DNA of 12,552 nt from Candidatus Kuenenia stuttgartensis (GCA_943326025.2 CALPRR020000057.1:1-12552), one strand, 5' to 3'; positions 1 to 7,873 are shown, counted from the stretch's first letter. The notes: a model not told the origin generated them from the sequence alone. Numbers and translations are program-made.

Positions 1-2
1 AA

Positions 3-227
3 TATGGTACAAAGATTAGTATGGCAGCAGCTGGAAATTGTTACGAAAACGCATTAGCAGAAAGAATAAATGGAATCTTAAAACATGAATTCAATTTAAA
101 TGCTAAATTTGAAAACCTAAAGCATGTTAGAAAGGCTTTAGAACAAGCCTTAAAAGTGTATAATGAAAAAAGACCCAATTGGGCCTTACTTTTAAAAGTT
201 CCTAATGAAGTGTTTTTTGCGGCATAA
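3..227 (+). CDS. IS3-family transposase, C-terminal fragment of integrase core (cut by window edge)
   Basis: The frame is open from base 3 and has no start in the window, so this is the tail of a longer gene, probably the OrfB part of the transposase. The fragment encodes about 74 residues. The motif GNCYENALAERINGILK matches the conserved third-acidic-residue region of the IS3/retroviral integrase (rve) core, where the Glu of ALAER is the expected third member of the DDE triad. It is followed by a YNEKRP...PNEVF tail, which is the usual C-terminus of these transposases (commonly YNxxRPHxxLxxxTPxEv). Here the usual HLAL is NWAL, a mild departure. It catalyses cut-and-paste movement through a circular intermediate in this family. 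Whether the whole gene is intact cannot be judged. Confidence 0.85.
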   Translation, partial: YGTKISMAAAGNCYENALAERINGILKHEFNLNAKFENLKHVRKALEQALKVYNEKRPNWALLLKVPNEVFFAA

Positions 228-246
228 AGGAATTATTAGTAGAAAC

Positions 247-274
247 AACTGTCTACTTATTTCAGGACATTACA
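247..274 (+). repeat. Putative right terminal inverted repeat of the IS3-family element
   Basis: The segment ends CTTATTTCAGGACATTACA. It lies 20 nt after the transposase stop and finishes with the CA dinucleotide typical of IS3-family right ends. The three bases after it (CTG, 275-277) would be the target-site duplication if the element makes a 3-bp duplication. Without the left end this remains provisional. Confidence 0.5.
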
Positions 275-288
275 CTGATTACTTTTAT

Positions 289-338
289 CTATTGACTTAC
301 CTCTAAAAACTATTGACTAATCTAAATCAACTATTGAC
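289..338 (+). repeat. CTATTGAC-type A/T-rich intergenic repeats, copy 1
   Basis: Three copies of CTATTGAC occur at 289-296, 310-317 and 331-338, spaced 21 nt apart start to start. The middle copy sits in TCTAAAAACTATTGACTAAT (302-321). That 20-mer matches, at 18 to 19 positions, a minus-strand sequence upstream of rpmI (within 10839-10859). The block fills the gap between the IS right end and the polyprenyl synthase promoter. Function is unknown. Confidence 0.6.
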
Positions 339-348
339 CAAAAACTAT

Positions 349-356
349 TATATTTG
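349..356 (+). promoter_or_regulatory. Candidate -7 promoter element (TAnnTTTG) for the polyprenyl synthase-dnaG operon
   Basis: TATATTTG matches the Bacteroidota -7 consensus TAnnTTTG exactly. No -33 TTG is found at the usual spacing; the nearest TTG (334-336) is only 12 nt upstream. Transcription would start about 5-8 nt downstream, at or next to the ATG at 362. The message would then be leaderless or nearly so. This is a sequence match only. Confidence 0.45.
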
Positions 357-361
357 TGCAT

Positions 362-1333
362 ATGATTACTGTAAAGGAAATACTGGCTCCGATTGAAATA
401 GAAATGAGCGAATTTGAAGTTCGTTTTCGCGAAAGCATGAAGTCGAAAGTTCCTTTATTGGATAAAATCACTCATTATATTATTAAGCGAAAAGGTAAAC
501 AAGTTAGACCAATGTTCTTATTTTTAACTGCAAAAATGCTTGGTAAGGTTAATGACAATACATATACAGCTGCTTCATTAGTCGAATTATTACACACTGC
601 TTCTTTGGTTCACGATGATGTAGTAGATGATGCAAATGAGAGACGAGGTTTCTTTTCTGTAAATGCATTATGGAAAAATAAAATAGCTGTTTTAGTTGGT
701 GATTTTATGTTGTCTCGAGTGCTTTTGCTTTCGATTGAAAAAAATAACATTCGCCTTTTGGAAATTGTAGCTAGAGCTGTTCGAGAAATGAGTGAAGGTG
801 AATTATTACAAATTGAAAAAGCAAGAAATTTAGATATCACAGAAGAAGTTTATTTTGATGTTATTCGACAAAAAACTGCTTCTTTGATTGCTACTGTTTG
901 CGAAGCTGCCGCTTCATCAGTGGATAGAGAAGATCAGGCAGCAAATATGCGTCAATTTGGAGAGTTAGTTGGTTTGGCTTTTCAAATCAAAGATGATATT
1001 TTTGATTATGGTGCTTCAGATAAAATAGGAAAACCAACTGGTTTAGATATTCGTGAACGTAAAATGACACTCCCATTAATTCATACGCTTTCAGTTTGTG
1101 ACAAACCTACTAGAAAGGAATTGATTAACATTATTAAAAATCACAATGAAGATCCTAAAAAAGTGAATATTGCTGTCAATTTAGTAATACAAAACGGTGG
1201 AATTGATTATGCGTACAAACGTATGATGGAAATTAAAAACCAAGCACTAGAATTGTTAAAAGAAATACCAGAAAATGATGCAAAAAATGCATTGATTGGA
1301 TTGGTAGAATTCACTGTACAAAGAGAAAATTGA
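362..1333 (+). CDS. Polyprenyl (all-trans isoprenyl) diphosphate synthase
   Basis: It condenses isopentenyl diphosphate onto an allylic diphosphate to build the chain of a quinone, presumably menaquinone in this group, acting in the cytoplasm. The first aspartate-rich motif is HDDVVDDANERRG (DDxxD at residues 85-89, counting from the ATG at 362), and the second is KDDIFD (211-215). The substrate-binding KGKQVRP lies near residue 43. Small residues (Ala, Ser) four and five places before the first motif fit a medium or long chain product, but length cannot be fixed from sequence. Total length is 323 residues, normal for the family. An in-frame GTG at 356 would add Met-His. I prefer ATG 362, because the GTG overlaps the -7 promoter box. 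It is the first gene of an operon, followed after 9 nt by a lipoprotein gene. ispB or hepT-like names could apply. Confidence 0.93.
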   Translation: MITVKEILAPIEIEMSEFEVRFRESMKSKVPLLDKITHYIIKRKGKQVRPMFLFLTAKMLGKVNDNTYTAASLVELLHTASLVHDDVVDDANERRGFFSVNALWKNKIAVLVGDFMLSRVLLLSIEKNNIRLLEIVARAVREMSEGELLQIEKARNLDITEEVYFDVIRQKTASLIATVCEAAASSVDREDQAANMRQFGELVGLAFQIKDDIFDYGASDKIGKPTGLDIRERKMTLPLIHTLSVCDKPTRKELINIIKNHNEDPKKVNIAVNLVIQNGGIDYAYKRMMEIKNQALELLKEIPENDAKNALIGLVEFTVQREN

Positions 1334-1342
1334 AATTTTATT

Positions 1343-1756
1343 ATGAAGAAATTTGCATACCTATTTAGTTTGCTGGTTTTGGTTGTAGCTTGTGGTGAAC
1401 AAGAAAATGAAAAAGAAAAACCAAAAAAAGTAGAAGTTGAAAATCTGATTGAAATAAAAGATGGGATTTATAAAGAATTTTATCCAGGTAAAAAAGAAGT
1501 TAGGATTACTGGACCTGTTGGTGACAATAATGTCAGAGAAGGAAAATGGACTTTTTTAGCGAAAAATGGAACAGAAATGTCTATTTGCTTTTATTTAAAC
1601 GGTAAAAAAAATGGCCATTCAATAGTAAAACATTCGAACGGTGCTGTTAGTTATGTTGGAGAATACAGCAACGATAAACAAATTGGTATTTGGGAGTTTT
1701 ACGATGAAAAAGGTAAATTAATCAATACAACTGATTACGGGCAACCGAAAGAATAA
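1343..1756 (+). CDS. Small lipoprotein with MORN-like repeats
   Basis: Residues 1-16 form a lipoprotein signal peptide ending VVA, with the lipidated Cys at 17 (VVAC lipobox). The mature start is strongly acidic (GEQENEKE), which resembles Bacteroidota surface-export signals; outer-membrane or surface display is inferred. The body (residues 40-127) has repeated G-x-W/Y-x-F/Y units followed by G-K or N-G turns: DGIYKEFYPGKK, EGKWTFLAKNG, KKNGHSIVKHSNG and IGIWEFYDEKGK. These resemble MORN/YwqK-type repeats. No catalytic motif is seen, and length is 137 residues. It lies 9 nt after the polyprenyl synthase gene and 2 nt before dnaG, so it is co-transcribed with both. That position says nothing clear about its job. 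The lipoprotein call is firm; the repeat family is likely but not certain. Confidence 0.75.
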   Translation: MKKFAYLFSLLVLVVACGEQENEKEKPKKVEVENLIEIKDGIYKEFYPGKKEVRITGPVGDNNVREGKWTFLAKNGTEMSICFYLNGKKNGHSIVKHSNGAVSYVGEYSNDKQIGIWEFYDEKGKLINTTDYGQPKE

Positions 1757-1758
1757 AA

Positions 1759-3750
1759 ATGGCAAAAATTCCCCCACATATAATTGATGAAATTATTCAG
1801 ACTGCTCGAATTGAGGAAGTCATTGGGGAATTTGTGAATTTAAAAAGAGCTGGTTCAAACTTAAAAGGTTTAAGTCCTTTTACAGATGAAAAATCTCCTT
1901 CTTTTATGGTATCACCTGCCAAACAAATTTTTAAATGTTTTTCTACAAGCAAAGGAGGAAATGTTGTCTCTTTTTTAATGGAGAAAGAACATTTTTCCTA
2001 TCCTGAAGCTTTACGATGGCTAGCTGATAAATACAGCATTCAACTTCCAGAAGAAGCCCCAGCATCTGCAGAAGAATTAGAAGCAATTTCAGAACGTGAA
2101 AGTTTACACATCATCAATGAATTTGCAAAGGAATATTTCATGAAATCGATGCATGAAACGGATGAAGGAAAAGCTATTGCCGTTTCGTATTTCGAAGAAC
2201 GTGGATTTCGATTGGATATCATTAAAAAATTTCAATTAGGCTATTGCTTAAATACTGGAACAGATTTCACAAAAGCAGCTATAGATAAAGGATATAAATT
2301 AGAATATTTAGAAAAAGTAGGACTTGTAAAATCTAAAGAAGATCGTCAATTTGATTTCTTTAGAGGTCGAGTTATGTTCCCTATTCACAGTGTTTCTGGA
2401 AGAACATTAGGTTTTGGTGGTCGAACGCTGATCACAGATAAAAAAATAGCTAAATACTTCAACTCTCCTGAAAGTATTATCTATAACAAAAGTGAAATCT
2501 TATACGGACTTTACTTTTCAAAAGGAGATATCATTAAGTATGATAATTGTTTCTTGTGTGAGGGATATACGGATGTTATCAGTATGTATCAAGCAGGAAT
2601 TCAAAATGTTGTTGCTTCTTCCGGTACCTCTTTAACAAAAGATCAAATTAAATTAATTCGCCGTTATACTCAAAACATTACAATTCTTTACGATGGCGAT
2701 GCTGCTGGTATTAAAGCATCTTTCAGAGGTATCGATTTGATTCTTCAAGAAGGAATGAATGTAAAAGTTGTTTTATTTCCTGAAGGTGAAGATCCTGATT
2801 CATATTCTAAAAGTGTTAGTACTTCTGAATTAGAAAGATACATCAAGGAACATACACAAGATTTCGTATCATTTAAAACCGATATTTTATTAAAAGATGG
2901 TGGAAATGATCCGATAAAAAGAGCTGATTTAGTGCGTGAAATAGTTCATTCAGTTTCTTTGATTCCTGATCAAATTACACGTTCAATTTATACACAAGAA
3001 ATTGCAAAACAGTTTGACTTAAGTGAACAAATTGTTACGAATGAATTGAATAAAAGTAGAAATACTGCTGCTGTTAAACAACTTCAAGAACAAGAAAGAC
3101 AACCTATTCAACAACAGAATTTTCAGCCTGATCCTAGTAATGACTTTCAGGAAATTCCTCAACCTGTTCAAAAAAATAATGTTCCAACTTTTGATCACAA
3201 TGAATTTGATTTGATTCGTAAAATGATTAAGTATGGTCAATATGAAATTGAAACGGAACAATTTGATGAAAATAATGAGAAAATAAAAATTAAAACGAGT
3301 GTCGTTGAATTAATTTGTCATGAATTAGATCGCGATGAATTGTTGTTTTTCACACCATTATACAATAAAATTCATCAATTGATTGTTGAAGGATTGGATC
3401 AAAACATTTTTTACAAACCAAGTCATTTCCTAAAATTAGAAGATCAAGAAATTATACGATTTGTAACTGATATTGAAACAGAACTAAATGAAGTTAGCCC
3501 AAATTGGTTAATCAAACACAACATTCACACTAACACAGAATTAGATAAACTTCAAAATGCAATCTTACATTCAATTTACAATTTTAAATTGGGAAAAATA
3601 GACCAAAGAATTAAGAAAATTGAAACTGCTTTAGAAACACTTGACATTGAAAATGAAAATGACAAGTTAGCGGATTTAATATCAGAAAAAATTGCTTTGG
3701 ATAATGTAAAAATTGTATTTTCGGAAAAATTAGGAAGAATAATAGGATAA
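1759..3750 (+). CDS. dnaG: DNA primase DnaG with degenerate zinc-binding motif
   Basis: It synthesises RNA primers for chromosomal replication, working with the DnaB helicase. Domains in order are an N-terminal CHC2-like zinc-binding fold (about 1-100), the RNA polymerase core with FFRGRVMFPI (200-209), the TOPRIM domain with CEGYTD (Glu268) and YDGDAAG (Asp312, Asp314), PEGEDPDSY (341-349), a Gln-rich linker (about 436-475) and a helical C-terminal helicase-interaction region to 663. The canonical zinc ligands Cys, His, Cys, Cys are replaced by Ser39, Thr42, Cys60 and Thr63, so only one of four remains and zinc binding looks lost. The catalytic residues are intact. From memory, other flavobacterial DnaGs also lack these ligands, so this is probably a lineage trait rather than gene decay. 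Start is the ATG 2 nt after the lipoprotein stop. The channel gene follows after 4 nt. Confidence 0.96.
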   Translation: MAKIPPHIIDEIIQTARIEEVIGEFVNLKRAGSNLKGLSPFTDEKSPSFMVSPAKQIFKCFSTSKGGNVVSFLMEKEHFSYPEALRWLADKYSIQLPEEAPASAEELEAISERESLHIINEFAKEYFMKSMHETDEGKAIAVSYFEERGFRLDIIKKFQLGYCLNTGTDFTKAAIDKGYKLEYLEKVGLVKSKEDRQFDFFRGRVMFPIHSVSGRTLGFGGRTLITDKKIAKYFNSPESIIYNKSEILYGLYFSKGDIIKYDNCFLCEGYTDVISMYQAGIQNVVASSGTSLTKDQIKLIRRYTQNITILYDGDAAGIKASFRGIDLILQEGMNVKVVLFPEGEDPDSYSKSVSTSELERYIKEHTQDFVSFKTDILLKDGGNDPIKRADLVREIVHSVSLIPDQITRSIYTQEIAKQFDLSEQIVTNELNKSRNTAAVKQLQEQERQPIQQQNFQPDPSNDFQEIPQPVQKNNVPTFDHNEFDLIRKMIKYGQYEIETEQFDENNEKIKIKTSVVELICHELDRDELLFFTPLYNKIHQLIVEGLDQNIFYKPSHFLKLEDQEIIRFVTDIETELNEVSPNWLIKHNIHTNTELDKLQNAILHSIYNFKLGKIDQRIKKIETALETLDIENENDKLADLISEKIALDNVKIVFSEKLGRIIG

Positions 3751-3754
3751 AAAT

Positions 3755-4873
3755 ATGTTAAGCGCAACGTTATTTTCTTTAGGACCTTACAAAGTATGTT
3801 TGTTGAACTTATTCCTCATTACTTTAATTGTTTTTGCTTCTGTAGGACTTCGAAGAATTTTTCATCGCTTGTTAAAACGCTACTTAACACAAGCAAATAT
3901 TAGAATGGAGGGGCAAAGAACTACTTGGCTTCGCTTAATAAGTCAAAGCGTATATATTCTTGCTGTTTATATTGGAGTTTGGAGTTTTAATTTCAATAAT
4001 GAAGATGTTACCCTTACTGATTTATTAAACTTTAATTTGATTACAAGCAAAAAATTTCATTTATCATTTTACCATGTAATAATCATTTTTGTTATTTTCT
4101 TTGGAGCTAGAATTGTTTTAAATGTTGTTAAATTATACATCAATAGAAAATTTAAAGAGAAAAATAACATTGATCAAGGTTCAGAATTTGTCTACACTCA
4201 ACTAGCTAAATATGTGATCTACATGTTTGCGATTTTCTTAAGTCTTCAAGCTTTAGAAGTTAAAATTGAAAACATACTTTTAGGTTCTACAGGTATTTTA
4301 GTAGGTTTAGGTCTTGGACTTCAAGACCTATTTAAAGATATTATTTCGGGCATTATATTATTATTTGAAGGAAATATAAGAGTTGGAGATGTTATTGAAT
4401 TAGGAAATAAAACTTCAGAGAAAGAATCAATTGTTGCTAAAATTCTAAAAATCAATGTTAGAACAACTCAAATTCAAACGAGAGATGGAAATGTATTGAT
4501 TATGCCGAATGTAAAATTGACACAAGAATTTGTAGAAAACTGGTCACATGGATCTGAATTAACTCGATTTATTATAAATACCACAGTCGCTTTTGGTTCT
4601 GACACAGAATTAGTATCAAGATTATTACGTCAAGCTGCTATGAGTCATCCTAAAGTTAAAAAAACACAACCAGTAGAAGTTCGATTGGCAAATTTTGGTG
4701 AAAATGGAATGGAATTAGAACTTGTGTTTTGGGCGGATCAAAGTTGGGATATAAGCTTTTATAAATCTGATATTCGTTTTGAAATCGATCGTTTATTTAG
4801 AGAGTATCAAATCGTAATTCCTTTTCAACAAAGAGATATTCACATTATTGACAAGAATAAATATAGAGATTAA
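3755..4873 (+). CDS. MscS-family mechanosensitive ion channel
   Basis: This is an inner-membrane channel expected to open under membrane tension during osmotic downshock. Predicted membrane segments lie near residues 14-34, 59-79, 105-125 and 150-168. A final pore-lining helix (about 173-205) is rich in Gly and Ala-like small residues: GSTGILVGLGLGLQDLFKDI. The following FEGNIRVGDVIEL and the GNVLIMPNVKL segment (245-255) are the classic MscS beta domain. The C-terminal alpha/beta domain ends near residue 365 (QRDIHII). At 372 residues it is longer than E. coli MscS (286) because of extra N-terminal helices, which is common in the family. It is the last gene of the operon, 4 nt after dnaG. 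Its stop is 5 nt from the stop of the convergent gene and no terminator lies between them. Confidence 0.92.
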   Translation: MLSATLFSLGPYKVCLLNLFLITLIVFASVGLRRIFHRLLKRYLTQANIRMEGQRTTWLRLISQSVYILAVYIGVWSFNFNNEDVTLTDLLNFNLITSKKFHLSFYHVIIIFVIFFGARIVLNVVKLYINRKFKEKNNIDQGSEFVYTQLAKYVIYMFAIFLSLQALEVKIENILLGSTGILVGLGLGLQDLFKDIISGIILLFEGNIRVGDVIELGNKTSEKESIVAKILKINVRTTQIQTRDGNVLIMPNVKLTQEFVENWSHGSELTRFIINTTVAFGSDTELVSRLLRQAAMSHPKVKKTQPVEVRLANFGENGMELELVFWADQSWDISFYKSDIRFEIDRLFREYQIVIPFQQRDIHIIDKNKYRD

Positions 4874-4878
4874 TTAAC

Positions 4879-6444
4879 TTAAAAATGAATTAGTCCAAAC
4901 TTCTCTTTTTTACCATAAATCATAAACAAAATCATTTCATTTTTACTGTAATCTACAGTAAATAATTTTGGAATTGAAATTGCCTTTGTTTCTTTTACAT
5001 TCAAAAAGGAGGTTCGATTTATGTCTCCTGATTTCAAATCCACCTCCACTTTAGCAACAGTACTTGATTTTTTAGTAAAACTTGCTGCGTAATTATTGTT
5101 ACTATTCCAAGTACCATCTTCATTGTAATTTTTTATATGATCATTAAAGAAGATGACTAAATGATCATTATTGATATAACTTCCGATAGAACTAAAATAA
5201 CCGTAATCATTTGTCGAAATTTGAGTTTTAGGAATCTTCTTTACCCATTCAAAAACACCTGAATTACTAATTTTATAACTTACAATATCGTTGTAGTGAT
5301 AATAATAAGTTGTCCTTGAATAACCTCTTGGATCTGTGTAAGTCACAACATTCATATAATATTGCTCCAACATCCCTATTATACTTCCGTCTGAAAGCGT
5401 ATTCATCTCTTTGATCTCGTAGTTATACAATTCTGGTGAACCTTTGCCTTTTTCTTCATTTCGTTCAGCACGATCTTTTTGTCTATCAGTCCAATCTTGC
5501 GTAATAAAATCCTTATCAAACTCCTGAAATCCTGAATTTATAATCTCTTTCTTATCAAAGTTTAAACGAAAATAGAAAACACCTTTTATCCCTTGTTCTT
5601 TTTTAGCCTTATCACCAAACAATCCTGAAAATGTCATGATGCGATCATTATCAGATGAAAACGTCATATCGGTTATCCTCTTCCCTTCCAAATCTAATTC
5701 ATATTCCTCTAAACCAGATGAAGTTACGTGCATCAATAAAATTTTAGAAAGTGTTGTATTATCTTTAAATAGACGTTTTTTTTCCTCTTCTTTAAATAGT
5801 TTAACAGAAATGAAATAATCACCCGTATTCGATAAATAACGTTTATCAACAAGTGCTTCACTTTTCAGATAAGGCAATTCATATTCTCCTTGCGCTATCA
5901 TTTCAAAGTCTTTGGTGAATATTCTGTATCCAAAACGTTCGTTTTCATCCTTCGTTCCAGGAACATCATATTCTACACAAAAGAAATCGCTGTTTTTTGA
6001 AAATAAAAAATTATAATATCCCCTACTCTTCCAACCGCTTTTTGGTGTAGTATATTCAGAGAGTTTTATTGGATCTTCAACTGGCTTACATTCTTGACTG
6101 TACTTTTGAGCATACAGAATTTTTTTATCACCTACCTTATCCATCAAAATAGCGTAAGGTGCATTATTGATCATGCATACGTATTCAATTGTTGCTGTAC
6201 TATTTTCAACTGCAGCTTTAATTTTCCCTGTTTTTTGTAAGAGAAAATTTTCATGATGACTAAAATAATTTGAACCTAATAAAGCTCCGCCTTGAAATCG
6301 AATAGTATAAAAATCTGAACCAGAATTTGGTAAAATTTTATTTACCTGACCTTTTGTTTTAATCAATTGACTCCACTCTATCATTTCCTGAGAACTAGAA
6401 AAGAAAGCAATACTTAATACCAAGAAAAAAACAAAAAATCTCAT
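4879..6444 (-). CDS. Secreted protein of unknown function
   Basis: I do not recognise the family. The N-terminus has a short signal peptide (Phe-rich hydrophobic core, residues 3-15) with likely cleavage after SSS near residue 18. There is no lipobox Cys and no evident C-terminal sorting domain, so a periplasmic or secreted location is inferred. The 521-residue protein is rich in aromatic residues, Lys, Asp and Asn, and in alternating beta-like stretches such as DFYTIRFQGG and DFFCVEYDVPG. This gives the look of a beta-propeller or other all-beta protein, but no repeat could be defined with confidence. No catalytic motif is seen. It starts 6 nt after the purB stop and is therefore probably co-transcribed with purB. 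The ATG at 6444 is supported by the signal peptide directly after it. Confidence 0.8.
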   Translation of the reverse strand: MRFFVFFLVLSIAFFSSSQEMIEWSQLIKTKGQVNKILPNSGSDFYTIRFQGGALLGSNYFSHHENFLLQKTGKIKAAVENSTATIEYVCMINNAPYAILMDKVGDKKILYAQKYSQECKPVEDPIKLSEYTTPKSGWKSRGYYNFLFSKNSDFFCVEYDVPGTKDENERFGYRIFTKDFEMIAQGEYELPYLKSEALVDKRYLSNTGDYFISVKLFKEEEKKRLFKDNTTLSKILLMHVTSSGLEEYELDLEGKRITDMTFSSDNDRIMTFSGLFGDKAKKEQGIKGVFYFRLNFDKKEIINSGFQEFDKDFITQDWTDRQKDRAERNEEKGKGSPELYNYEIKEMNTLSDGSIIGMLEQYYMNVVTYTDPRGYSRTTYYYHYNDIVSYKISNSGVFEWVKKIPKTQISTNDYGYFSSIGSYINNDHLVIFFNDHIKNYNEDGTWNSNNNYAASFTKKSSTVAKVEVDLKSGDINRTSFLNVKETKAISIPKLFTVDYSKNEMILFMIYGKKEKFGLIHF

Positions 6445-6450
6445 TTAAAA

Positions 6451-7806
6451 TTATTTAACCAACTGAATACCTGTATAATTACTTGGTGTAATTGCTTTTA
6501 ATTCTGTTTTGATTTCAATAGAAACTGGCAATGTATCTACAAATTCATGAACTGTTACTTGTGTTACCGCTTCATTTTTACGTGTCAATCCTTTTAAAGC
6601 TTCGTAAGGCTTTGGAAAACCTTCTCTTCTTAAAATCGTTTGAATCGCTTCAGCTACAACCGCCCAATTGTTTTCTAATTCTTTTTCAATTGCACTTTCG
6701 TTTAATAACAATTTATCTAATCCTTGTAATGTAGATTTAAAAGCAATTAATGTATGAGCAAAAGGCATTCCTATTGAACGCAATACTGTTGAATCTGTCA
6801 AATCTCTCTGTAATCTTGATACAGGTAATTTAGATGCCAAATGTTCCAAAATTGCATTCGCTAAACCAATGTTTCCTTCTGAATTTTCAAAATCAATTGG
6901 ATTTACTTTATGAGGCATAGCTGAAGAACCTACTTCTCCTTCTTTCAATCGTTGTTTGAAATATTCCATTGAAATGTATGTCCACATATCACGATCTAAA
7001 TCTAATACAATCGTATTGATACGTTTCATAGCATCAAATAATGCAGCAATATTATCGTAATGATCAATTTGTGTTGTCGTTTGGCTTCTATCTAAACCTA
7101 AACGATTGTTTACAAAATCGTTTGCAAAAGAAACCCAATCATGATTTGGGAACGCAACAAAATGAGCATTAAAATTCCCAGTAGCTCCACCAAATTTCGC
7201 GGAAAAAGGAATATTTTTTAAGATATCAATTTGTTTTTGTAAACGTTCAGAAAAAACTTGAATCTCTTTCCCTAAACGCGTTGGAGAAGCTGGTTGACCA
7301 TGCGTTCTAGCCAACATTGGTATATCTTTCCATTCAGATTGAATTGTAGTTAGTTTTGTAACCAATTTGTTTACAAATGGCAAATATACTTGTTCAATCG
7401 CTTCTTTTAAAGAAAGAGGGATTGAAGTATTATTGATATCTTGAGAAGTTAATCCAAAATGGATAAATTCTAAATATTTTTCTAATCCTAAAGCAGTCAT
7501 TTTCTCTTTCAAAAAATATTCAACCGCTTTCACATCATGATTTGTAACCTTTTCAGTGTCTTTGATCCATAAAGCATCCTCTTCTGAGAAATTAGTACAC
7601 AATGCTCTCAAATCAGCATATTTTTCTTTTGGAAAATCACTTAAAGGTTCGATTCCTGCATCAACTAAAGCAATAAAATATTCTACCTCTACAATAACAC
7701 GGTATTTAAACAAACCAAACTCAGAAAAAAATGGTTGTAATTCTTGTGTTTTTGAATGGTATCTTCCATCTACTGGAGAAATTGCTGTAAGTGCGTTTAA
7801 AATCAT
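6451..7806 (-). CDS. purB: Adenylosuccinate lyase PurB
   Basis: It catalyses two steps of purine synthesis: release of fumarate from SAICAR and from adenylosuccinate, in the cytoplasm as a homotetramer. Family signatures include ISPVDGRY (9-16), GLTSQDINNTS (118-128), ARTHGQPASPTRLGKE (166-181, with the conserved general-acid His169) and the flexible signature loop GSSAMPHKVNPIDFEN (293-308, with the catalytic Ser at 294 or 295). These positions align closely with those of the E. coli type enzyme (456 residues); this one has 451. It is divergent from the gene at 8030 and leads a two-gene unit with the unknown secreted protein downstream. A TATATTTG box at 7874-7881 gives a leader of roughly 60 nt. 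Confidence 0.97.
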   Translation of the reverse strand: MILNALTAISPVDGRYHSKTQELQPFFSEFGLFKYRVIVEVEYFIALVDAGIEPLSDFPKEKYADLRALCTNFSEEDALWIKDTEKVTNHDVKAVEYFLKEKMTALGLEKYLEFIHFGLTSQDINNTSIPLSLKEAIEQVYLPFVNKLVTKLTTIQSEWKDIPMLARTHGQPASPTRLGKEIQVFSERLQKQIDILKNIPFSAKFGGATGNFNAHFVAFPNHDWVSFANDFVNNRLGLDRSQTTTQIDHYDNIAALFDAMKRINTIVLDLDRDMWTYISMEYFKQRLKEGEVGSSAMPHKVNPIDFENSEGNIGLANAILEHLASKLPVSRLQRDLTDSTVLRSIGMPFAHTLIAFKSTLQGLDKLLLNESAIEKELENNWAVVAEAIQTILRREGFPKPYEALKGLTRKNEAVTQVTVHEFVDTLPVSIEIKTELKAITPSNYTGIQLVK

Positions 7807-7873
7807 TATTTAAGTATTAATTTGTCTAACTATTCGGATGAAAAACATTCTGTATTTTTCAAAAAATAAAGGT

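Larger units (their letters stand above)
1..274 (+). mobile_element. Right end of an IS3-family insertion sequence (left part outside window)
   Basis: The segment contains the 3' end of an IS3-type transposase gene (3-227) followed by about 47 nt of non-coding DNA. That DNA ends in a sequence whose complement starts TGTAATGTCCTGAAATAAG, with the TG...CA termini expected of IS3-family elements. I place the outer boundary at 274 from this terminal CA. The matching left repeat lies outside the window, so the boundary and the intactness of the element cannot be proved here. The element's right end is 87 bp from the start codon of the polyprenyl synthase gene and points towards it. Confidence 0.6.

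Noticed and set aside
289..338. CRISPR-like array
   Set aside because: The repeats are only 8 bp with 13-nt spacing and A/T-rich variable ends. No cas gene is in the window and the units occur in both orientations elsewhere.
356..361. GTG at 356 as the start of the polyprenyl synthase gene
   Set aside because: It overlaps the TATATTTG promoter box and adds only two residues; the ATG at 362 is more likely.
6531..6734. Plus-strand open frame of 67 codons inside purB
   Set aside because: It is antisense to a highly conserved enzyme gene and its translation is low-complexity and unlike any protein family. The same holds for other antisense frames within thrS, infC, dnaG and purB.
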